A stretch of DNA of 64,000 bases, taken from Pseudomonas sp. GM41(2012) (GTDB lineage Bacteria > Pseudomonadota > Gammaproteobacteria > Pseudomonadales > Pseudomonadaceae). The notes under the pieces are model-generated. The model did no database searches. It saw nothing but the letters and a program-made list of their open reading frames with translations, and was not told the origin of the DNA. This document shows positions 9,288 to 17,479 of this stretch, piece by piece. Position 1 is the first letter of the stretch. The number at the start of each line of letters is the position of its first letter. The stretch spans positions 806,001 through 870,000 of the forward strand of contig NZ_AKJN02000007.1 in the NCBI RefSeq assembly GCF_000282315.2. Reading direction: 5' to 3'. Position numbers and translations under genes: made by a program.

Positions 9288-9890
9288 ATGCAATTAAATG
9301 TAAATGACGCTCAAGCGATCGAAGTTTCCGAACTGACATTTGGCGGCGAATTCAACGAGACGCTGGTTCACCAAGCAGTCGTGGCCTACATGGCCGGCGG
9401 CCGTCAAGGTAGCAAGCAGCAAAAGACCCGTTCCGACGTTCGTGGTGGCGGTAAGCGCCCATGGCGTCAGAAAGGTACTGGCCGTGCTCGTGCCGGTACT
9501 ATCCGTAGCCCAATCTGGCGTGGCGGCGGTACCACTTTCGCAGCTCGTCCTCAGGATCACACCCAGAAGCTGAACAAGAAGATGTATCGCGCAGCAATGC
9601 GTTCCATCCTTGCTGAGCTGGTGCGTACTGATCGTCTGGTTGTGGTTCAGGACTTCGCTGTTGATGCACCGAAGACCAAAGATCTGCTGAACAAGCTGAC
9701 CGGCATGGGCCTGACTGACGTCTTGATCGTGTCTGAAGTGGTTGATCAGAACCTGTACCTGGCTGCTCGTAACCTGCCACACGTTGATGTACGTGACGTG
9801 CAAGGTTCCGATCCAGTTAGTCTGATCGCATACGACAAGGTGTTGATCACCGTGTCGGCCGTGAAGAAATTCGAGGAGCTGCTGGGATGA
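9288..9890 (+). CDS. rplD: 50S ribosomal protein L4
   Basis: Large-subunit protein lining the exit tunnel. In enteric bacteria it also represses the S10 operon by attenuation in a long leader; no such leader is present here. It has 200 residues, with the loop rich in R/G ([18 protein letters not shown]) around residues 60-80 that reaches the tunnel. The stop overlaps the rplW start by 4 bases (ATGA), implying translational coupling. Confidence 0.99.
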
Positions 9891-10186
9891 ACCAGGAACG
9901 CGTATTTAAAGTTCTGCTTGGCCCGCACGTTTCCGAGAAGGCTACGGTTCTGGCTGACAAGAAAGGCCAGTTCGTTTTCAAGGTTGCAACTGACGCAACC
10001 AAGCTGGAAATCAAGAAGGCCGTCGAAAGCCTGTTCAGCGTGAAAGTAGAGCGTGTTACTACCCTGAATGTTCTGGGTAAGAGCAAGCGCACTGCTCGCG
10101 GTCTGGGCAAGCGTAATGACTGGAAGAAGGCAGTTATCTCCCTTCAGCCAGGCCAAGATCTCGATTTCAGCAGCAGTGCTGAGTAA
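9887..10186 (+). CDS. rplW: 50S ribosomal protein L23
   Basis: Protein at the tunnel exit that docks trigger factor, SRP and the Sec translocon. It has 99 residues, starting [20 protein letters not shown]. The start overlaps the rplD stop by 4 bases. Length and sequence are typical; the exposed acidic and basic segments are intact. Confidence 0.99.
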
Positions 10187-10200
10187 GGAAGGGGTGCATC

Positions 10201-11025
10201 ATGGCAATCGTTAAATGCAAACCGACTTCCCCTGGCCGCCGTTTTGTGGTCAAGGTGGTCAACCAGGAGCTGCATAAAGGCGCTCCTCACGCACCGCTGC
10301 TCGAGAAAAAATCGAAGACTGGTGGTCGTAACAACAATGGTCGTATTACCACTCGTCACATCGGTGGTGGCCATAAGCAGCATTATCGTCTGGTCGATTT
10401 CCGTCGCAACGACAAAGATGGCATCTCTGCCACTGTCGAGCGTATTGAATACGATCCAAACCGTACTGCTCACATCGCTCTGCTGCTGTACGCAGATGGC
10501 GAGCGTCGCTACATCATCGCCCCTAAAGGCGTGAGTGCTGGCGACCAGCTGATCGCAGGTGCCCTGGCGCCGATCAAGCCGGGCAACGCTCTGCAACTGC
10601 GTAACATTCCAGTTGGTAGCACCGTACACGGCATCGAATTGAAGCCAGGTAAAGGCGCGCAAATCGCTCGTTCCGCTGGTGCTTCGGCTCAGCTGATCGC
10701 TCGTGAAGGTGTCTACGTGACCCTGCGTCTGCGTTCTGGTGAGATGCGTAAAGTGCTGGCTGAATGCCGCGCGACCCTGGGTGAAGTCTCGAACTCCGAG
10801 CACAGCCTGCGTTCGCTGGGTAAAGCTGGTGCCAAACGCTGGCGTGGCGTTCGCCCAACCGTTCGTGGTGTTGCCATGAACCCGGTTGACCACCCACATG
10901 GTGGTGGTGAAGGTCGTACCTCTGGTGGTCGTCATCCGGTATCGCCATGGGGCTTCCCGACTAAGGGCGCGAAGACTCGTGGTAATAAGCGTACCGACAA
11001 AATGATCGTCCGTCGTCGCAAGTAA
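10201..11025 (+). CDS. rplB: 50S ribosomal protein L2
   Basis: Large-subunit protein needed for subunit association and peptidyl transfer. It has 274 residues. The conserved C-terminal segment NPVDHPHGGGEGRT, with the histidine near the catalytic centre, is around residues 224-237. The gene follows an AAGGAAGGGG ribosome-binding site and lies between rplW and rpsS in the usual order. Confidence 0.99.
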   Translation: MAIVKCKPTSPGRRFVVKVVNQELHKGAPHAPLLEKKSKTGGRNNNGRITTRHIGGGHKQHYRLVDFRRNDKDGISATVERIEYDPNRTAHIALLLYADGERRYIIAPKGVSAGDQLIAGALAPIKPGNALQLRNIPVGSTVHGIELKPGKGAQIARSAGASAQLIAREGVYVTLRLRSGEMRKVLAECRATLGEVSNSEHSLRSLGKAGAKRWRGVRPTVRGVAMNPVDHPHGGGEGRTSGGRHPVSPWGFPTKGAKTRGNKRTDKMIVRRRK

Positions 11026-11041
11026 ATAGAGGGATACGACA

Positions 11042-11317
11042 GTGCCACGTTCTCTGAAAAAAGGTCCTTTTATTGATCTTCACCTACTGAAGAAGATCGA
11101 AGTGGCGGCGGAAAAGAACGATCGCAAACCAGTTAAAACCTGGTCGCGTCGTTCGATGATCCTGCCACAAATGGTCGGTTTGACCATTGCAGTTCATAAC
11201 GGTCGTCAACATGTTCCAGTTCTCGTGAACGAAGACATGGTCGGCCACAAACTGGGCGAGTTTGCCGGTACCCGCACATATCGTGGGCACGTGGCAGACA
11301 AGAAAGCCAAGCGTTAA
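11042..11317 (+). CDS. rpsS: 30S ribosomal protein S19
   Basis: Small-subunit head protein that binds 16S rRNA together with S13. It has 91 residues, beginning at a GTG codon (11042) read as Met: MPRSLKKGPFIDLHLL. A GAGGGA ribosome-binding site precedes it. Standard length and gene order. Confidence 0.98.
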   Translation: MPRSLKKGPFIDLHLLKKIEVAAEKNDRKPVKTWSRRSMILPQMVGLTIAVHNGRQHVPVLVNEDMVGHKLGEFAGTRTYRGHVADKKAKR

Positions 11318-11330
11318 GGGGTAAGGAACG

Positions 11331-11663
11331 ATGGAAGTAGCCGCTAAGTTGTCGGGCGCTCGAATCTCCGCCCAGAAAGCCCGCTTGGTCGCCGACCAGA
11401 TCCGCGGGAAGAAGGTGGGCGAAGCGCTCAACCTGTTGGCTTTCAGCAGTAAGAAAGCCGCCGAGATCATGAAGAAAGTGCTGGAGTCGGCCGTAGCCAA
11501 CGCCGAGCATAACGAAGGCGCAGACGTTGATGACCTTAAAGTCAGCACCGTTTTCGTCAACGAAGGGCGTTCGCTGAAGCGAATCATGCCACGTGCCAAA
11601 GGCCGTGCTGATCGCATCGTCAAGCGGTCTTGCCATATCACTGTCAAGGTTGCTGACAAGTAA
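11331..11663 (+). CDS. rplV: 50S ribosomal protein L22
   Basis: Large-subunit protein whose beta-hairpin lines the exit tunnel; changes in that loop affect macrolide response in other bacteria. It has 110 residues, starting [19 protein letters not shown]. The loop region ([12 protein letters not shown], about residues 84-95) is complete. Preceded by AAGGAACG, between rpsS and rpsC. Confidence 0.99.
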
Positions 11664-11676
11664 CGGAGTCGAAGAG

Positions 11677-12363
11677 ATGGGTCAGAAAGTACATCCCATT
11701 GGCATTCGCCTGGGAATCGTCAAGGAGCACACCTCCGTCTGGTACGCAGACGGTCGGACTTATGCGGACTATTTGTTCGCTGATCTGAAGGTGCGTGAGT
11801 ATCTCCAAGACAAACTAAAAAGCGCGTCCGTAAGCCGTATCGATATCCATCGTCCGGCTCAAACTGCACGTATCACCATCCACACCGCTCGTCCAGGTAT
11901 CGTTATCGGGAAGAAAGGTGAAGATGTTGAGAAACTGCGTCAGGACCTGACCAAACAAATGGGTGTGCCTGTGCACATCAATATCGAAGAAATCCGCAAG
12001 CCGGAGCTCGACGGTATGTTGGTTGCGCAGAGCGTAGCTCAGCAGCTGGAGCGTCGCGTAATGTTCCGTCGCGCTATGAAGCGCGCTGTACAGAACGCCA
12101 TGCGCATTGGTGCCAAAGGCATCAAAATCCAAGTGAGCGGTCGTCTCGGCGGTGCTGAAATCGCACGTACTGAATGGTATCGCGAAGGTCGTGTGCCACT
12201 GCACACCCTGCGTGCCGACATCGACTATGCCAACTACGAAGCTCACACCACTTACGGTGTGATCGGTGTAAAGGTTTGGATCTTCAAAGGCGAAGTAATT
12301 GGTGGTCGCCAAGAAGAACTGAAGCCACAAGCACCAGCGCCTCGTAAAAAAGCTGCTAAGTAA
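11677..12363 (+). CDS. rpsC: 30S ribosomal protein S3
   Basis: Protein of the mRNA entry channel with helicase-like role, carrying a KH domain ([11 protein letters not shown] region around residues 72-82). Start chosen at ATG 11677 ([13 protein letters not shown]), giving the usual 228 residues. The longer frame open from 11593 would overlap rplV and lacks family support. The C-terminal tail is lysine and alanine rich. Confidence 0.98.
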
Positions 12364-12375
12364 GGGGTACGCCAA

Positions 12376-12789
12376 ATGTTGCAACCAAAGCGTACGAAGT
12401 TCCGCAAGCAGATGACAGGCCACAACCGTGGTCTGGCTCAGCGCGGTAGCAAAGTCAGCTTCGGCGAGTTCGCGCTGAAGTCTGTAGCTCGTGGTCGTCT
12501 CACCGCTCGTCAGATCGAGTCAGCGCGTCGTGCTCTGACCCGTCACGTTAAACGTGGCGGCAAGATCTGGATCCGTGTATTCCCGGACAAGCCTATTTCC
12601 AAAAAGCCACTCGAAGTTCGGATGGGTAAAGGTAAGGGTAGTGTGGAGTACTGGGTTGCCCAGATTCAGCCAGGCAAAGTCCTGTATGAAATCGAGGGTG
12701 TTACTGAAGAGCTGGCGCGTGAGGCTTTTGCCCTGGCTGCTGCAAAGCTGCCGCTCGCCACCGCCTTTGTTAAACGGACGGTGATGTGA
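12376..12789 (+). CDS. rplP: 50S ribosomal protein L16
   Basis: Large-subunit protein near the A site and tRNA elbow. It has 137 residues, starting [19 protein letters not shown]. The stop TGA at 12787-12789 shares one base with the rpmC ATG, so the two genes are likely coupled. Normal length and motifs. Confidence 0.99.
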
Positions 12790-12980
12790 TGAAAGCGAAT
12801 GAACTTCGTGAAAAATCCGCACAGCAGCTGAACGAGCAACTGCTCGGCCTGCTGCGCGACCAGTTCAATCTGCGTATGCAGAAAGCAACTGGCCAGTTGG
12901 GGCAGTCTCATCTGCTCTCGCAAGTTAAACGTGACATCGCTCGCGTGAAGACTGTGCTTAACCAGCAGGCAGGTAAGTAA
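12789..12980 (+). CDS. rpmC: 50S ribosomal protein L29
   Basis: Small two-helix protein beside the tunnel exit. It has 63 residues from ATG 12789 ([14 protein letters not shown]). A GTG at 12786 is also in frame, but the ATG gives the family length and a TGATG overlap with rplP. Followed two bases later by rpsQ. Confidence 0.97.
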
Positions 12981-12982
12981 TC

Positions 12983-13249
12983 ATGGCTGAAGCCGAAAAA
13001 ACTGTCCGTACGCTGACTGGCCGTGTTGTCAGCGACAAGATGGACAAAACCATCACCGTTCTGATCGAGCGTCGCGTTAAGCACCCGATCTACGGTAAAT
13101 ACGTTAAGCGTTCGACTAAGCTGCACGCGCACGACGAAACCAATCAGTGCCACATCGGCGACAAAGTCACTATTCGTGAAACTCGTCCTTTGGCCAAGAC
13201 CAAGTCTTGGGCGCTGGTTGATGTTCTCGAACGCGCTGTGGAAGTCTAA
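12983..13249 (+). CDS. rpsQ: 30S ribosomal protein S17
   Basis: Primary 16S rRNA-binding protein with an OB fold. It has 88 residues, with the conserved core VVSDKMDKTITV near residues 14-25. Last gene of the S10 group. Only 23 bases separate it from rplN and no promoter or terminator is visible there, so S10 and spc genes appear co-transcribed at this joint. Confidence 0.99.
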   Translation: MAEAEKTVRTLTGRVVSDKMDKTITVLIERRVKHPIYGKYVKRSTKLHAHDETNQCHIGDKVTIRETRPLAKTKSWALVDVLERAVEV

Positions 13250-13272
13250 GGACTAGGGGTCGGAGAAATTAT

Positions 13273-13641
13273 ATGATTCAGACTCAATCCATGCTCGATG
13301 TGGCCGATAACAGCGGCGCTCGCCGTGTTATGTGCATCAAGGTGCTGGGTGGCTCCCATCGTCGTTACGCTGGTATCGGTGACATCATCAAAGTTACCGT
13401 CAAGGAAGCAATTCCTCGCGGTAAAGTGAAAAAAGGCCAAGTGATGACTGCTGTTGTAGTCCGCACTCGTCACGGCGTACGCCGTGCTGATGGCTCCATT
13501 ATCCGCTTTGATGGCAACGCTGCTGTTCTTCTGAACAACAAGCAAGAGCCGATCGGCACCCGTATCTTTGGGCCAGTGACCCGTGAACTTCGTACTGAGA
13601 AGTTCATGAAGATCGTCTCGCTCGCCCCAGAAGTGCTGTAA
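13273..13641 (+). CDS. rplN: 50S ribosomal protein L14
   Basis: Large-subunit protein at the subunit interface (bridge B8) and target of the silencing factor RsfS. It has 122 residues, beginning MIQTQSMLDVADNSGARRV. First gene of the spc group. A GGAGAAATT ribosome-binding site precedes it. Confidence 0.99.
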   Translation: MIQTQSMLDVADNSGARRVMCIKVLGGSHRRYAGIGDIIKVTVKEAIPRGKVKKGQVMTAVVVRTRHGVRRADGSIIRFDGNAAVLLNNKQEPIGTRIFGPVTRELRTEKFMKIVSLAPEVL

Positions 13642-13652
13642 GGAGATCCGAC

Positions 13653-13967
13653 ATGCAAAAGATTCGTCGTGACGACGAGATCATCGTGATCGCCGGCAAA
13701 GACAAAGGTAAGCGCGGTAAGGTGCTTAAGGTTCTCGCTAATAACCGTCTGGTTATTGGTGGTCTGAACCTGGTTAAGCGTCATACCAAGCCTAACCCGG
13801 CGTCGGGCGTACAAGGCGGTATCGTCGAAAAAGAAGCTCCACTGGACGCTTCTAACGTCGCCATTTTCAACGGCGAAACCAACAAGGCTGACCGCGTTGG
13901 TTTCAAAGTAGAAGACGGCAAGAAAATTCGTGTCTTCAAGTCGACCCAAAAAGCGGTTGATGCTTGA
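13653..13967 (+). CDS. rplX: 50S ribosomal protein L24
   Basis: Assembly-initiating large-subunit protein with an N-terminal KOW motif (VIAGKDKGKRGKVLKV, residues about 11-26). It has 104 residues and starts after AAGGAG. Lies between rplN and rplE as in other spc operons. Confidence 0.99.
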   Translation: MQKIRRDDEIIVIAGKDKGKRGKVLKVLANNRLVIGGLNLVKRHTKPNPASGVQGGIVEKEAPLDASNVAIFNGETNKADRVGFKVEDGKKIRVFKSTQKAVDA

Positions 13968-13987
13968 ACACTGCTAGGTAGAAGACC

Positions 13988-14527
13988 ATGGCACGACTAA
14001 AAGAGATTTACTGGAAGGAAATCGCACCGAAGCTTAAGGAAGAACTTAAGCTTTCGAACGTGATGGAAGTTCCACGCGTTACAAAAATCACCCTGAACAT
14101 GGGTTTGGGCGAAGCGGTCGGTGACAAAAAAGTCATCGAGCACGCTGTTGCCGACCTGGAAAAGATCACCGGCCAGAAAGTCGTTGTGACCTACGCTCGG
14201 AAATCCATCGCTGGCTTTAAAGTCCGTGAAGGTTGGCCGATCGGCGTCAAAGTGACCCTGCGCCGTGAGCGTATGTACGAGTTCCTGGATCGTCTGCTGT
14301 CGATCTCCCTGCCTCGGGTTCGCGACTTCCGCGGCCTGAATGCCAAGTCCTTCGATGGTCGTGGTAACTACAGCATGGGCGTTAAAGAGCAGATCATCTT
14401 CCCGGAAATCGACTACGACAAGATCGATGCTCTCCGCGGTCTGGACATTACCCTGACCACCACTGCCAAGAACGATGATGAAGGTCGCGCCCTGCTGCGT
14501 GCTTTCAAATTCCCGTTCCGCAACTGA
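13988..14527 (+). CDS. rplE: 50S ribosomal protein L5
   Basis: Central-protuberance protein that binds 5S rRNA. It has 179 residues, starting MARLKEIYWKEIAPKLKEEL, with the conserved TLNMGLGEA near residue 35. In E. coli the start of this gene is the S8 target for spc control. Here the gap to rplX is only 20 bases, so any such site would have to overlap coding sequence. Confidence 0.99.
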   Translation: MARLKEIYWKEIAPKLKEELKLSNVMEVPRVTKITLNMGLGEAVGDKKVIEHAVADLEKITGQKVVVTYARKSIAGFKVREGWPIGVKVTLRRERMYEFLDRLLSISLPRVRDFRGLNAKSFDGRGNYSMGVKEQIIFPEIDYDKIDALRGLDITLTTTAKNDDEGRALLRAFKFPFRN

Positions 14528-14540
14528 TTGGAGTAGGAAA

Positions 14541-14846
14541 ATGGCCAAGATGAGCATGAAAAACCGCGAGCTGAAGCGTCAGCTCACGGTTGCCAAGTAC
14601 GCCAAAAAGCGTGCAGCACTGAAAGCTATCATCGTTGATCTGAACGCAAGTCCAGAAGCACGTTGGGAAGCTACAGTAGCTCTGCAGAAGCAGCCACGTG
14701 ACGCAAGCGCCTCGCGCATGCGTAACCGCTGCCGCCTGACCGGTCGTCCACACGGCGTTTACCGCAAGTTCGGCCTTGGCCGTAACAAACTGCGTGAAGC
14801 TGCAATGCGTGGTGACGTACCTGGTCTGGTTAAAGCCAGCTGGTAA
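14541..14846 (+). CDS. rpsN: 30S ribosomal protein S14 (zinc-free form)
   Basis: Small-subunit head protein. Start chosen at ATG 14541 (MAKMSMKNRELKRQLTV) after TTGGAGTAGG, giving 101 residues; the frame open from 14475 runs into rplE and is not real. Only one cysteine remains in the RNRCRLTGRPHG region, so this is the long C-minus form that needs no zinc. It is followed by a terminator-like hairpin and a promoter. Confidence 0.98.
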   Translation: MAKMSMKNRELKRQLTVAKYAKKRAALKAIIVDLNASPEARWEATVALQKQPRDASASRMRNRCRLTGRPHGVYRKFGLGRNKLREAAMRGDVPGLVKASW

Positions 14847-14907
14847 GCACTATCAAAGTCTCGGTGTTCGGGATCGCAAGATCCTGACCGCCGGTGACCT
14901 TGAACTT

Positions 14908-14935
14908 GAATCAAGCCCCTTTTGGGGCTTGATTC
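14908..14935 (+). terminator. Perfect 12-bp hairpin inside the spc operon
   Basis: GAATCAAGCCCC pairs exactly with GGGGCTTGATTC around a TTTT loop, 61 bases after the rpsN stop. The T-run after it is weak (ATTTGTGG), so it may be a partial terminator, an attenuator or a processing site. Its 3' arm overlaps the -35 box of the next promoter. Confidence 0.6.
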
Positions 14936-14957
14936 ATTTGTGGGGTGTGTCTAGAAT
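14929..14957 (+). promoter_or_regulatory. Predicted internal spc promoter before rpsH
   Basis: TTGATT (14929-14934), 17-bp spacer, TAGAAT (14952-14957). Transcription would start near 14964, about 92 bases before rpsH. The -10 is identical to that of the S10 promoter. Confidence 0.6.
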
Positions 14958-15055
14958 ACCCGGCTCGCCTGAGCCCGTGCTTTTTCCGCATGGATGAGCT
15001 CGGCGACAAGTAGTAGCCGCAAGGCTAATTTTTTTGTATTAGGAGCGTCTAGCCC

Positions 15056-15448
15056 ATGAGTATGCAGGACCCGTTAGCGGACATGCTAACTCGAATCCGT
15101 AATGCCCAGATGGCTGAAAAGTCCGTCGTAAGCATGCCATCTTCTACTTTGAAGGTAGCTGTTGCCAAAGTCCTGAAGGACGAAGGTTACATTGCGGGTT
15201 ATCAGATCAGCAGCGAAATCAAACCACTGCTGTCCATCGAGCTGAAGTACTTCGAAGGCCGTCCGGTCATCGAAGAAGTGAAGCGCGTTAGCCGTCCAGG
15301 CCTGCGTCAGTACAAGTCCGTCGATGATCTGCCAAAAGTTCGTGGCGGTCTCGGTGTGTCTATCGTCTCCACCAACAAAGGTGTGATGACGGATCGTGCT
15401 GCGCGCGCTGCCGGTGTCGGCGGCGAAGTTCTTTGCACTGTGTTCTAA
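15056..15448 (+). CDS. rpsH: 30S ribosomal protein S8
   Basis: Central-domain 16S rRNA-binding protein and, in E. coli, translational repressor of the spc operon. It has 130 residues, starting MSMQDPLADMLTRIRNAQ. It is preceded by a 209-base gap with a hairpin and promoter, so the regulator gene may head its own transcript here. Ribosome-binding site TAGGAGCG. Confidence 0.99.
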   Translation: MSMQDPLADMLTRIRNAQMAEKSVVSMPSSTLKVAVAKVLKDEGYIAGYQISSEIKPLLSIELKYFEGRPVIEEVKRVSRPGLRQYKSVDDLPKVRGGLGVSIVSTNKGVMTDRAARAAGVGGEVLCTVF

Positions 15449-15460
15449 GGGGGGATAAGC

Positions 15461-15994
15461 ATGTCACGCGTCGCTAAGAACCCCGTTAAGCTGCCAGCCG
15501 GTGTCGAAGTCAAATTCGCAGGCCAACAGCTTTCGGTGAAGGGTGCCAAGGGCACTCTCGAACTGAACATCCATTCGTCCGTTGAGATCGTTGAAGAAGC
15601 TGGTGAGCTGCGTTTCGCTGCTCGCAATGGCGATCAACAAACTCGCGCAATGGCTGGTACCACTCGTGCGTTGGTAAACAACATGGTCCAAGGCGTAAGC
15701 CAAGGCTTCGAGCGCAAGCTCCAGCTGGTCGGTGTTGGTTACAAAGCGCAAGCAAAAGGCACAGTGCTGAACCTGGCTCTTGGCTTCTCGCACCCAGTGG
15801 ATTATGAACTGCCGGAAGGCATCACCGCTGAGACTCCTAGCCAAACCGACATCCTGATTCGGGGTATCGATAAGCAGCTGGTAGGTCAAGTGGCCGCCGA
15901 GATCCGCGACTTCCGTCCACCAGAGCCGTACAAAGGCAAAGGTGTGCGCTACGCGGACGAAGTCGTCCGTCGTAAAGAAGCCAAGAAGAAGTAG
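15461..15994 (+). CDS. rplF: 50S ribosomal protein L6
   Basis: Large-subunit protein near the factor-binding site, made of two similar folds. It has 177 residues, starting MSRVAKNPVKLPAGVEV. The C-terminal signature PEPYKGKGVRYADE is around residues 152-165. Twelve bases after rpsH. Confidence 0.99.
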   Translation: MSRVAKNPVKLPAGVEVKFAGQQLSVKGAKGTLELNIHSSVEIVEEAGELRFAARNGDQQTRAMAGTTRALVNNMVQGVSQGFERKLQLVGVGYKAQAKGTVLNLALGFSHPVDYELPEGITAETPSQTDILIRGIDKQLVGQVAAEIRDFRPPEPYKGKGVRYADEVVRRKEAKKK

Positions 15995-16004
15995 GGCATA
16001 GCAA

Positions 16005-16355
16005 ATGACCGACAAAAAAGTTACTCGACTGCGTCGCGCTCGCAAAGCACGCCTGAAAATGCACGAACTTGAAGTCGTGCGTCTCTGCGTGTTCCGCTCG
16101 TCGCAGCACATCTACGCCCAGGTCATTTCGGCCGACGGCAACAAAGTCCTGGCATCTGCCTCGACTTTGGATAAAGAACTGCGTGATGGCGCCACTGGCA
16201 ACATCGACGCGGCCACTAAGGTTGGCCAGCTGGTCGCTACGCGTGCTAAAGCCGCTGGCGTCTCGCAGGTGGCTTTCGACCGCTCTGGCTTCAAGTACCA
16301 CGGCCGCGTCAAGGCGCTGGCTGATGCTGCTCGTGAAGCTGGGCTGGAGTTCTAA
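16005..16355 (+). CDS. rplR: 50S ribosomal protein L18
   Basis: 5S rRNA-binding protein of the central protuberance. It has 116 residues, starting MTDKKVTRLRRARKARLKM, with the arginine/lysine-rich N-terminus and the FDRSGFKYHGRVKALA motif near the end. Ends 3 bases before rpsE. Confidence 0.99.
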   Translation: MTDKKVTRLRRARKARLKMHELEVVRLCVFRSSQHIYAQVISADGNKVLASASTLDKELRDGATGNIDAATKVGQLVATRAKAAGVSQVAFDRSGFKYHGRVKALADAAREAGLEF

Positions 16356-16358
16356 GTT

Positions 16359-16859
16359 ATGTCAAATAACGACCAAAAGCGCGACGAAGGCTACATCGAG
16401 AAGCTGGTTCAAGTTAACCGCGTAGCCAAAACCGTTAAAGGCGGCCGTATCTTCACTTTCACCGCGTTGACCGTGGTTGGTGATGGTAAAGGGCGTGTTG
16501 GCTTCGGCCGTGGCAAGTCGCGTGAAGTGCCTGCTGCGATCCAGAAGGCAATGGAAGCTGCTCGCCGCAACATGATCCAAGTTGATCTGAACGGCACCAC
16601 GCTGCAGTACGCAATGAAGTCCGGTCACGGCGCTTCGAAGGTGTACATGCAGCCTGCTTCTGAAGGTACCGGTATCATCGCTGGCGGCGCTATGCGTGCT
16701 GTCCTCGAAGTTGCTGGCGTTCAGAACGTTCTGGCCAAGTGCTACGGCTCGACTAACCCGGTAAACGTGGTTCACGCCACTTTCAAAGGTTTGAAAGCTA
16801 TGCAGTCTCCTGAATCCATTGCCGCCAAGCGTGGCAAAAGCGTCAAGGAGATCTTCTGA
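16359..16859 (+). CDS. rpsE: 30S ribosomal protein S5
   Basis: Protein of the mRNA entry channel and decoding fidelity. It has 166 residues. The double-stranded RNA-binding-like N-terminal part includes VNRVAKTVKGGR, the loop where spectinomycin-resistance changes occur in other bacteria; it reads as the ordinary sequence. Two bases separate it from rpmD. Confidence 0.99.
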   Translation: MSNNDQKRDEGYIEKLVQVNRVAKTVKGGRIFTFTALTVVGDGKGRVGFGRGKSREVPAAIQKAMEAARRNMIQVDLNGTTLQYAMKSGHGASKVYMQPASEGTGIIAGGAMRAVLEVAGVQNVLAKCYGSTNPVNVVHATFKGLKAMQSPESIAAKRGKSVKEIF

Positions 16860-16861
16860 TC

Positions 16862-17038
16862 ATGGCTACCGTAAAAGTTACGCTGATCAAAAGCATGACC
16901 GGCCGCATCCCTAACCACAAATTGTGCGTTAAGGGTCTGGGTCTGCGTCGCATCGGTCACACTGTAGAAGTACTTGATACTCCCGAGAATCGCGGGATGA
17001 TCAACAAGGCTTACTACATGCTGCGTGTCGAGGGTTAA
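16862..17038 (+). CDS. rpmD: 50S ribosomal protein L30
   Basis: Small large-subunit protein, 58 residues, translated here by hand: it begins MATVKVTLIKSMTGRIPNHK and ends YYMLRVEG. Starts 2 bases after the rpsE stop and ends 3 bases before rplO, the normal spc position. The sequence contains the family core GLGLRRIGHTVEV (about residues 26-38). Confidence 0.97.
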   Translation: MATVKVTLIKSMTGRIPNHKLCVKGLGLRRIGHTVEVLDTPENRGMINKAYYMLRVEG

Positions 17039-17041
17039 TCG

Positions 17042-17479
17042 ATGAAACTCAATGATCTGAGTCCAGCGCCGGGTTCCCGTCGCGAAAAGCATCGTCCGGG
17101 CCGTGGTATCGGTAGTGGTTTGGGTAAGACCGGTGGCCGTGGCCACAAAGGTCAGTCCTCCCGCTCCGGTGGCACCATTGCTCCAGGCTTTGAAGGCGGT
17201 CAACAGCCGCTGCATCGTCGCCTGCCGAAATTCGGTTTCGTTTCCCTGAAAGCCATGGATCGCGCAGAAGTGCGTTTGTCCGAGCTGGCTAAAGTGGAAG
17301 GCGACATCGTCACCGTGCAGTCCTTGAAAGATGCCAACGTGATCAACGTCAACGTTCAGCGTGTGAAAATCATGCTGTCCGGCGAAGTTACTCGCGCTGT
17401 CACCATCGGAAAGGGAATCGGCGCCACCAAAGGTGCGCGTGCGGCTATCGAAGCAGCTGGCGGCAAGTTCGAGGAATAA
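17042..17479 (+). CDS. rplO: 50S ribosomal protein L15
   Basis: Late-assembly large-subunit protein. It has 145 residues; the N-terminal half is the glycine/arginine-rich extension (GRGIGSGLGKTGGRGHKGQ) that penetrates the rRNA. Its stop abuts the secY ATG with no gap, so the two are likely coupled. Confidence 0.99.
   Translation: MKLNDLSPAPGSRREKHRPGRGIGSGLGKTGGRGHKGQSSRSGGTIAPGFEGGQQPLHRRLPKFGFVSLKAMDRAEVRLSELAKVEGDIVTVQSLKDANVINVNVQRVKIMLSGEVTRAVTIGKGIGATKGARAAIEAAGGKFEE

Noticed and set aside
11593..11676. Upstream extension of rpsC
   Set aside because: It overlaps rplV and adds sequence absent from S3; ATG 11677 gives the conserved N-terminus.
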